Source: Ambrosia x helenae (Eukaryota; Streptophyta; Magnoliopsida; Asterales; Asteraceae). From it: a DNA stretch of 64,000 bases. The stretch covers positions 1-64,000 of the forward strand of contig JAUTDX010002107.1 in the NCBI GenBank assembly GCA_030844895.1. Direction: 5' to 3'. A program made the translations under genes and the position numbers. The notes below the pieces were generated by a model that saw only the letters and a program-made list of their open reading frames with translations, did not search any database and was not told where the DNA came from. Below, in pieces: positions 56,707 through 64,000 of this stretch. Each line of letters starts with the position of its first letter. The stretch's first letter is position 1.

Positions 56707-58281
56707 ATGACAGGTAGGGAACGCTTTCGAGTTGGAGAGTGGTATGATGTGCCATCAAGACAAGGTAGAAGACAAAGAAAACAGGAAGAGGATCGGTTTC
56801 AGCCAAAGATCACGAAGGTATTCGTTTCTAATCTGCCTCCAAGGTGTTCATCGTCAGATCTGATGCAAGTTTTGAAGGGGTATGGGGATATTCAAGGAAC
56901 ATACATTGCTAGAAAAGTAGATAAACTGGGAAAGCATTTCGGGTTCGTTTCTTTTGTCAATATCAGCGACCCGGAGGCTTGGGAGAAGGAACTGAAAGAT
57001 GTGTGGAACGGTTCTTATAAACTGTTCATAGTGTTGGCTAGATTCGTGGATGGTGCTAAGGTGCAAAGGAAGTCTGAAAAAGTCTGGCGGCCTGTTACAG
57101 AACAACCGAAAGAGAAGGAAGACTATGTGGATTCAGATCCGCAGGTGGAGAGGGAGAAATCAGGTCCGAATAATACGGGAGGGAGGACTTTCAGAGATAC
57201 TCTGCTGGATATTCATCCGGAGGTAGGAGACTCTAAGGTCGTTGTCCCGGATGATGTCCAGTGTTGGAATAGATGGGTTGATTGTGGTTTGTTGGGAAGG
57301 GTTATTGATTTACAGTCGTTAACTAACCTGAGGAATTGGTTTTTCGAGAGCATCAATAAAAAGGTGTCTCTTAAGTACGTGGGAGGATTGTATATCATCC
57401 TTGTTTTCGAATCCATCGAAGATAAAGCTTGGTTCTTGGGGAAACAGAAACTATGGGAGACGGTGTTTGTATCGTTAGAGGACTGGGAAGGTCAGGTTTT
57501 CCAGTTTGAACGTGTTGCATGGATCAAAATCTATGGGATACCACTGTGTTTACTTTTAGACACGGTGGTTAAGGATATCGGTGGTACAGTTGGGGAAGTC
57601 CTTCAAAGTCCGAGTTTGGAAGATGGGGATGATTTTTCTTACGTCCTTATTGGAGTTTTATGCAAATCAGTGGAGCGAATTTGTAGTAAGGTTCAGTTAC
57701 AATGGAAGTCTAACGTGTTTTCGATTGTTATTGAAGAGGACCCAGGAGATTGGGTTCCGGACTGTTTAATAGACTACGATGAAGATGATTTGGCCGACGA
57801 TGGAATGGCCGGAAAGACTGACGTCGGTAATGACGTTTGCATGACGGAGGAGGATTTCAATTTTGAAACGGTTAGAGATTTTGTAGGGGAGGAAAATATG
57901 GAAGGTGCGGATATGGTGGATAATAGTCAAAACCATTCTCTCTCTCATACTAATGATAGTAATGATTGTGAGATTATTGGGGAGGAAGTTTCCATGCAGG
58001 GGAATGTTTTTAATTCTGTGGGGACCACAACTATTGAGGAGGCGAATGGTAAAGTGAAGAAAGGTAAGGGGTACAGGAAAAAATCCAGAAAAAAGGCCTC
58101 AGTGTCCCCTGTGGGTCATGACAGGCCCAAGAAGAGGCCCAGAGGGGGAGAGGACCTATTTGATTTGGATAGGTTTATTACTAAGGTTTATCGGGGCCCA
58201 AATAATGAACAAATGGAAGAGGATACAGCCCAAGTCAAGTTTTGCACACCAGACTTAAACTCGTTGGTTGATAAAGATTAA
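56707..58281 (+). CDS. LINE ORF1: RRM nucleic acid-binding protein
   Basis: The 524-residue ORF1 product should bind element RNA in a ribonucleoprotein. An RRM spans residues about 36-113, with RNP2 VFVSNL (38-43) and RNP1 KHFGFVSF (76-83). A DUF4283-like region follows (CWNRWVDCGLLGRVIDLQSL to FERVAWIKIYGIPL). The C-terminal half is acidic and then basic (KKGKGYRKKSRKKASV), ending CTPDLNSLVDKD. The start at MTGRERFRVG is chosen because it is the first ATG inside the element; the frame extends upstream to 56599 but crosses the insertion boundary. The frame is fully open despite the broken ORF2. Confidence 0.88.
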   Translation: MTGRERFRVGEWYDVPSRQGRRQRKQEEDRFQPKITKVFVSNLPPRCSSSDLMQVLKGYGDIQGTYIARKVDKLGKHFGFVSFVNISDPEAWEKELKDVWNGSYKLFIVLARFVDGAKVQRKSEKVWRPVTEQPKEKEDYVDSDPQVEREKSGPNNTGGRTFRDTLLDIHPEVGDSKVVVPDDVQCWNRWVDCGLLGRVIDLQSLTNLRNWFFESINKKVSLKYVGGLYIILVFESIEDKAWFLGKQKLWETVFVSLEDWEGQVFQFERVAWIKIYGIPLCLLLDTVVKDIGGTVGEVLQSPSLEDGDDFSYVLIGVLCKSVERICSKVQLQWKSNVFSIVIEEDPGDWVPDCLIDYDEDDLADDGMAGKTDVGNDVCMTEEDFNFETVRDFVGEENMEGADMVDNSQNHSLSHTNDSNDCEIIGEEVSMQGNVFNSVGTTTIEEANGKVKKGKGYRKKSRKKASVSPVGHDRPKKRPRGGEDLFDLDRFITKVYRGPNNEQMEEDTAQVKFCTPDLNSLVDKD

Positions 58282-58465
58282 GAGGTTAGGGAGTCTGCTG
58301 TTGGCCAGGGAGATAACGAAGACAGACAAGAAGAAACGGTGGAGCTTCGTAATGAAGTGGAGGAGACGGTCAAATTAGGAGTCACTTTGGGGCAACAAAC
58401 ATTGATCTTTTTGAGGAGTCTGTAACAGAGTTGGTCCGGGATGAAGGCTTTCAATTGGTTGCTCA

Positions 58466-61400
58466 ATGAATGTGCTATCCTTAAATATTAGGGGGCTGGG
58501 GGATGAAAGGAAATGGGATTGGATCAGAAATCTACGAAGAGAGAATGAAGCGCAGGTGGTTTTGATTCAGGAGACTCAACATACTTCTCTTGAAGGTATG
58601 AATTTCAGTAGAATATGGGGTAACGATAACTTTGCGGCTTAGTGGGTACCGTCTAACGGTAGGTCTGGAGGAGTACTAACTATTTGGGATCCTATGTTTT
58701 TTACTAATACGATGGTGGTTAAACACCAACAGTACCTGATTGTTGCTGGCATTTTGAAAGATAATGGTAAACCTTTGACTTGTGGTAATGTGTATATCCC
58801 ACATAAGTTGCAGGATAAAAGAAGGGTTTGGGCTGATTTGAAGAGGGTTTTTGTGCTCAACGATGGTTATGGTATTCTGGGAGGAGACTTTAATTGTGTG
58901 CGAAATAAAGAGGAGAGGAGGAAGTCGAAGTTTGACTCAGTGGCGACGGGGGAATTCAACGAATTCATCGATGAGATCGATTTATATGAGTTTAGTTTAC
59001 GAGGTAGAAAATTCTCATATTGCGTGGGGGAGAAACAGAGTAGGATTGATCGTATCCTCGTTTCGGGAATATTGTTATGGATTGGCCCAACGCGGAGTAC
59101 CGAGCGTATACCCGTGATCTTTCAGACCATTGCCCGTTGACTTTGAAGGTTACTTTTCGAAACTTTGGTTCCAAACCGTTTCGAGTGTATAATTCATGGT
59201 TATCTAGGCAGGGGGTGGAAGACATTGTGGAAAGGGCTATTTTGAAGTGCGAAGGAAAGGAGAGTTACCCAGATTTAAGATTCATGGTAAAGCTGAAAGT
59301 TATCAAGAATGATCTTAGAACTTGGATCAAAGGGATGGCTTTAAAAGAGAATGAAGAGGAAAAATTGGTCCGGAAAGAGTTGGACTCGTTGCAACTAGAA
59401 ATGGAGAATAGGAGTCTTTCAGAGGAGGAGACATGGGTATACGAAGAAGGATCGTTCAGGTTGCGAGAATTGGAACTGTGGAAGATAAAAGATGCTAGAC
59501 AAAAGTCTCGGGTGAAGTGGGCAAAGGAAGGGGATGAAAACTCTTCTTTTTTCCATGGTTGTATTAACAAAAGAAAGGCCGTTAATGCTATTCCAGGCCT
59601 GTTGATTAATGGGGTGTGGGGGACGCGACCGAATCGTGTAAAAAGTGAGGTGCTCTGCTTTTTCGCAATAAATTCAAAGAGAATTTAATGGATCGGCCTA
59701 CGCTCGATGTTTATGGATTGAAGCAGCTTTCAGCGAACGAAGTGGAGGTGCTGGTTTCTCCTTTCACGGAGGCGGAGATAAAGCATGCGGCGTTCAGCTG
59801 TGGGAGTGACAAATCGCCGGGACCGGACGGCTTTAATTTTTGCTTTATTAAAAAATTCTGGTCTTTATTTGTGCAGGATTTCAAAGATATTTTTTCAGGA
59901 CTTTTATGATCAAGCTTTGATTAGGCGAGGAGTAGGATCGTCTTTCATAACTTTGATTCCTAAAAGTCAAGACCGGTTTCGTTGGGAGAATACAGACCCA
60001 TTAACTTGATTGGGGTGGTGAGCAAAATTGTTTCAAAAGTTCTCACAAATAGAATGAAGAAGATCATGGACAAGGTAATAAACGAGGCTCAAACGGCGTT
60101 CATTGCTGGTAGATATATCCCGGACGGTCCACTGGTGGTGAGTGAAGTCATTGCGTGGGCTAGGCGAAGTGGAAAGCAGCTTTTCATGTTCAAAATCGAC
60201 TTCGAGAAGGCTTACGACAATGTAAACTGGGGATTCTTGTTGATGGTTATGAGACAAATGGGTTTTCCGGAAAAATGGGTTGGGTGGATGTATGGAGTGC
60301 TATCCTCGGCTAGATCGTCTGTTTTAGTCAACGGGTCGCCCACTTTTGAGTTTACTTGTGAAAAAAGTATTCGTCAGGGGGATCCCATCTCGCCGTTCTT
60401 ATTTATTATAGTCATGGAAGCATTGTCTGGTCTTATCAAAAAAGCGTGTGACGAAGGGTTATTCAAGGGAATGCAGCTTCCGAACGATGGGCCTTGTGTT
60501 TCTCACTTACTTTTTGCGGATGATGCGATGATAATGGGCGAATGGTCGGATAATAACTTCAAAATTCTCAAACGAATTTTGAGGATTTTCCACCTTTGTT
60601 CGGGGCTTAAAATCAACATCATAAAATCTACGCTTTTTGGTATAAGGAAGGACGGGGTGGCGTTGAATAGGAAGGCGGACGAACTGGGCTGCTCTACCGG
60701 TATGCTTCCTTTTAAATATCTTGGTATTCAAATAGGGGCCAATATGAATCGGGTCGCTAGTTGGGAGCCGGTGGTGGAGATTTTTAATAAGAGATTATCA
60801 AAATGGAAGTCGAAAGTGCTGTCCATAGCCGGTAGAGTTACCCTTATAAAATCAGTGTTGGAAAGTCTCCCGACTTATTACTTCTCTCTATTCAAAGCTC
60901 CGGTAGCGGTCAAAAGTAAGCTCGAGGCGATGTTAAAGAAATTTCTTTGGGGTGGAAATGATAGTGTTAATAAGGTGCATTGGGTAGGGTGGGAGGTGGT
61001 GACTAAACCGAAGAAAAATGGGGGGCTTGGTTTAACTAAACTGGAGTTTTCCAATAACGCCTTCTGTTGAAGTGGATTTGGCGCTATAGAGTAGAAAATA
61101 AAGCTGTATGGCGATGTGTTATTGACGCCATTCATGGTTCCAAAAGGTGCTTTAAGTCGATGCCTTGTAATGCTAACGTGAGGGGTCCTTGGGCTATGAT
61201 CGTTAAAAGTGGTAATCGGCTCTTGATGAATGGGTCGTCTTTTTGTAGTTTGATTCAAGGAAAGGTTGGGAATGGTAGGGATGTCAAATTCTGGATTGAT
61301 CCATGGGTAGACAGGGTTCCTCTTCGATTTTTATTCCCAGATTTATTCCGGCTCGAGAAGAATAAGTGGGCTGTGGTAGCGGACCGTTTGGGACAGCAAA

Positions 61401-62117
61401 ACTTTTCTGGTTTGCTAACCTGGGAATGGAGAAAGTACCCGACTACAGTGCAGGAAAGTCAGCAGCTGGTTTTATGCTCGCGAATGGTGTCAGGGACTAT
61501 GTTATCTTCGGAAAACGATTTCTTGGAGTTGGAATAATATATCGCTGCAGCTGGCTTCTGTTAAGGATACTAAACAATGGCACAACAGCGAAGGGCAGGT
61601 TGAAAACGCAGCGGTGTTCGAGTGGTGTAAATGGATCCCGACAAAGTGCAACATTTTTATGTGGCGCACTTTTCTTGACCGTATTCCAACTAAGACAGCT
61701 CTTGCTAGGAGACGTATTGGAGTGGGTAATAGCCTTTGCGCCTTATGCGAAGATGCAGAAGAAACAACAGATCATCTCTTTACAGCTTGTATTATTGCTA
61801 ACGGGATTTGGGCTGGAATTGCTCGCTGATGCCGTGTGACTCCTATAGTGCTATTCTCTATACAAGACATCAAAATTGTGCTGGATAACATGCGCTGCTC
61901 GAGGATTAAGAAGGAGATAGTTTTTGGTATTTTGATTATAACTACTTGGAGAATATGGAAGCTGCGCAACGAGAAGATTTTTAAAGAAGTTGAAGTATCT
62001 GTTTCGAAAGCGATTGCGGACATAAAATCTTTGAGCTTCCTTTGGATTAATAGTAGGGGCAACTACGATAGGGTGGGTTGGAAGGATTGGCAAGCTTTTA
62101 ATGTTGATGTAATGTAA
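58466..62117 (+). pseudogene. LINE ORF2: endonuclease-reverse transcriptase (broken)
   Basis: This is the ORF that nicks DNA and reverse transcribes LINE RNA. It starts MNVLSLNIRGLGDERKWDW (58466), an APE-type endonuclease. A TAG near 58639 interrupts it early (DNFAA then stop). GGDFNCVRN near 58880 and SRIDRILVS near 59040 are further endonuclease motifs. Frameshifts occur near 59060, 59640-59690 and 59900-59990. The RT follows: KSPGPDGFNF near 59815, FKIDFEKAYDNVNW near 60190, SIRQGDPISPFLF near 60370 and the catalytic FADD at 60513-60524. A C-terminal zinc-binding domain (CNIFMWRTFLDRIPTK, CALCEDAEETTDHLF) is at 61614-61829. There is no RNase H domain. The frame closes at 62117. Confidence 0.9.
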
Positions 62118-62211
62118 TATTTTTTGTTGTGTTTTTGGCGGTCTTTCTCTATCTTGGAGATTGCCGCGTTTTAATGAAAGTTGCCCTTCAAAAAAAAAGT
62201 GGTGTGGTTTA

Positions 62212-62234
62212 GGCAAGGCTTGGTAAGCCTTGCC
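62212..62234. repeat. Perfect 10 bp hairpin next to LINE insertion site
   Basis: GGCAAGGCTT, loop GGT, AAGCCTTGCC, 3 bp after the LINE's right target duplication. It probably belongs to the DNA transposon into which the LINE inserted. Confidence 0.85.
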
Positions 62235-62399
62235 GCCACGTCATTAAAAAGTAGGTCCCACATTGTTTTAGACGTTTTGAGGACTACCCAAGTGTGAAGG
62301 TAGTCTTCTTTAGGTAGTCCTCCACTCCTATTGATCATCAATTAATTTTTATTTTCTAATTTTTAAATCAGTAAATAATTAAAATAAATAACATAATAT

Positions 62400-63425
62400 T
62401 TAAAATAAGGTTACAAATAAAAATAAAATTACTCCTAAAAAAAACCAAACAAATAAAAATAAGTAAATAATTAAAATAAATAACATGTCTAGTTTCCCCG
62501 TTCGCCCAAATATAATCGACCAAATCCGATTGTAAATGTATGTGTCTGTCCTCGTTGCGTAATGAGAATTCGTTAAGTTCTTGTTGAGTCGGACCAACGG
62601 GAACAGTATTCTCCCCAAGCTTGTTTTCATGAAAATCACAAATGGCCCTTCCTAAATATGCATGTTATGCAAGACAATACAAGCGTACATACAATACCGC
62701 AACTTTTTTGGTGCCCACATTCTTGCCGGGTTGTCAATGATATGCCACTTTGCTTGTAGAACACCAAAACAACGTTCGACATCCTTTCTCGCTGCTTCTT
62801 GATACATGGAAATTTTCTTTCTTTTTTCTTCGTCGGAGTGTGAAATGGTTTTAACTATTGTGGAGTATTTTCAGGTAGATTCCATTACCAAGATAATACC
62901 TGCGTTGGTATTGCACACCTAATAGTGTGAAGCTAGTGTCTGGACCGGTCCCTTGAACAACATCTTCGAAAATTATATACTGATTGGTGACGTTAATGTC
63001 ATTGTTTGAACCGGGAACTCCAAAAAATGCATGCCAAATCCACAAATTCTAGGAACAAGCAGCTTCTAAGATTATTGTAGGATGTCTGTGTTGACCACTA
63101 GTGAAAATTCCCCGCCATGCTGTTGGACAATTCCGGCATGGCCAACGCATGCAATCAATACTTCCGAGCATTCCTGGAAAAACAATGTCTTTCGGTATGG
63201 TGTTGATATATTTTTTGGACGTCGCTCCTCGTTGGTTTTCGCAAATATACTTTGTTGTAGATCTTCACAACACGCTTGCAAAACTTGTACAAACATTCCC
63301 GTGCACTTCTATCAGACATCTTTAAATATTCATCCTAACTATCGGTTGTCGTTCCGTAAGCTAGTTGGCGTAATGCAGCTGTGCATTTTTCCATAAGTCG
63401 TCGTCTATACGTAAAAATAGTCGCC
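62400..63425 (-). pseudogene. PIF/Harbinger transposase (decayed)
   Basis: This is a DDE transposase/nuclease of the PIF/Harbinger type, read right to left. Near 63100-63380 the minus strand carries frame-broken pieces like SDRSARECL, GMLGSIDCMRWP and CPTAWRG-type sequence. At 62851-63045 it reads MWIWHAFFGVPGSNNDINV, the most diagnostic block. Near 62650-62800 it reads AARKDVERCFGVLQAKWHII and ACIVLHNM. Stops and frameshifts separate the pieces. No SANT/Myb partner gene was seen. Family identity is firm from the GVPGSNNDINV and ERCFGVLQ motifs. Confidence 0.88.
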
Positions 63426-63490
63426 GACTTATTCTAAACCGGCGCTGAAAAGTAATTTAAAGGTGTATTAAATATACAATTTCTGTGTAA

Positions 63491-63697
63491 GAGGGTGTTT
63501 GCGATTGCGTTTTGAATCTGATTTTTAGATTGTTGTGCTTTGAAAACGCATATAATCAGTTTTTTGTGTTTGGGATTGCGTTTTGAAAACATAGAAATCA
63601 GTTTTTTAGGCTACCAAAACGTAATAATCTATAAACAGTCACCCCTTCTTTTTCAAAACGCATAATCTGTTTTGACTAATCAATCCCAAACACCCCC
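63491..63697. mobile_element. Tourist-like MITE
   Basis: A 207 bp element with termini GAGGGTGTTTG and CAAACACCCCC and target duplication TAA at 63488-63490 and 63698-63700. Internal GCGTTTTGAAAAC copies in both orientations are subterminal repeats. The TAA duplication fits PIF/Harbinger-mobilised MITEs. Confidence 0.75.
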
Positions 63698-63700
63698 TAA

Positions 63701-64000
63701 GTATACGATAGTATGGAGAAATTAACAAGCCATGTAACAAAAATCATCGCCCCTTCTAGATTGGTTTTTCACTTTGATTCATTTATGGTGAATAATGCCG
63801 GGTGAATTTGTATGTATCTTGAATGTATTTGGTTTCTAGAGGAACGATTCACTCGTTTAGGATATGTTGAAATCAACGTCTTGGAAGGTAATGACAGGCA
63901 AAGATTTGGGGTATTCGGTTTTGGGATCGTACTTTTATATGGGTCTCAGTATCTTTGCTACTAAAAAAACTGAGCAATTGCGACCGAATATATTATAAAT
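63701..64000. other. Unassigned right end of window
   Basis: A short frame near 63830-63960 reads LEERFTRLGYVEINVLEGND but I do not recognise it, and it may be an exon of a gene outside the window. Nothing more can be supported. Confidence 0.3.

Larger units (their letters stand above)
56664..62198 (+). mobile_element. L1-type LINE with target duplication
   Basis: A 5535 bp non-LTR retrotransposon with ORF1 (RRM) and ORF2 (endonuclease, RT, zinc-binding reverse transcriptase C-terminal domain). It ends in a short poly(A) of 9 at 62190-62198. The 11 bp target duplication GTGGTGTGGTT lies at 56653-56663 and 62199-62209. The 5' leader is only 43 bp before ORF1, so the copy is full-length or nearly so. 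ORF2 is broken, so it is not autonomous. Confidence 0.93.

Overview
This window is AT-rich nuclear DNA from a flowering plant. The retroelement families (Athila-type and Sirevirus-type elements), the plant F-box families and the layered transposon insertions point to a eudicot. The style of the Athila LTR, the Sirevirus and the MULE suggests Asteraceae, but that is a judgement from memory and not a database result. No rRNA, tRNA, CRISPR or prokaryotic feature was seen.

Layout. 1-14870: the 5' part of an Athila-like Ty3/gypsy element on the minus strand (gag remains, primer binding site, a 2.06 kb LTR). Its LTR was split by a complete 11.2 kb Sirevirus-like Ty1/copia element (3564-14777, target duplication TAAAT). 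14871-16253: non-genic, partly a degenerate repeat. 16254-28040: three direct units, each with an F-box gene of the At2g36090/At2g27310 type followed by decayed pieces of a TIP41-like gene. Unit 0 is diverged and its F-box gene is frameshifted. Units 1 and 2 are about 3.57 kb each and almost identical. 28248-31227: a young copia-type element with apparently identical 314 bp LTRs, an open Gag-protease frame and no polymerase. 33157-35213: a solo Athila LTR with target duplication GATAA. 35301-42800: CACTA-like and MULE-derived DNA, with an F-box/FBD exon between inverted repeats, an Ulp1-like protease pseudogene and a FAR1-type MULE transposase pseudogene. 45297-46355: the best-preserved F-box gene. 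46.7-50.2 kb: SINE, LTR and CACTA remnants. 52082-55951: a fifth F-box copy, split by a 2.94 kb LTR with target duplication ATATA. 56664-62198: a near full-length L1-type LINE (11 bp target duplication, ORF1 open, ORF2 broken) lying next to a decayed PIF/Harbinger transposase. 63491-63697: a Tourist-like MITE.

Reading. The only credible host genes are the F-box copies. The copy at 45297 looks complete. The copies at 21103 and 24671 are complete except for a shared nonsense codon that removes a hydrophobic C-terminal tail. The copies at 16448 and 52082 are pseudogenes. The cluster is therefore a small F-box family growing by tandem duplication and decaying through point mutation and retroelement insertion. 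Insertion order and target duplications could be read directly at several places. All product names come from recognising motifs by eye; no search was run.
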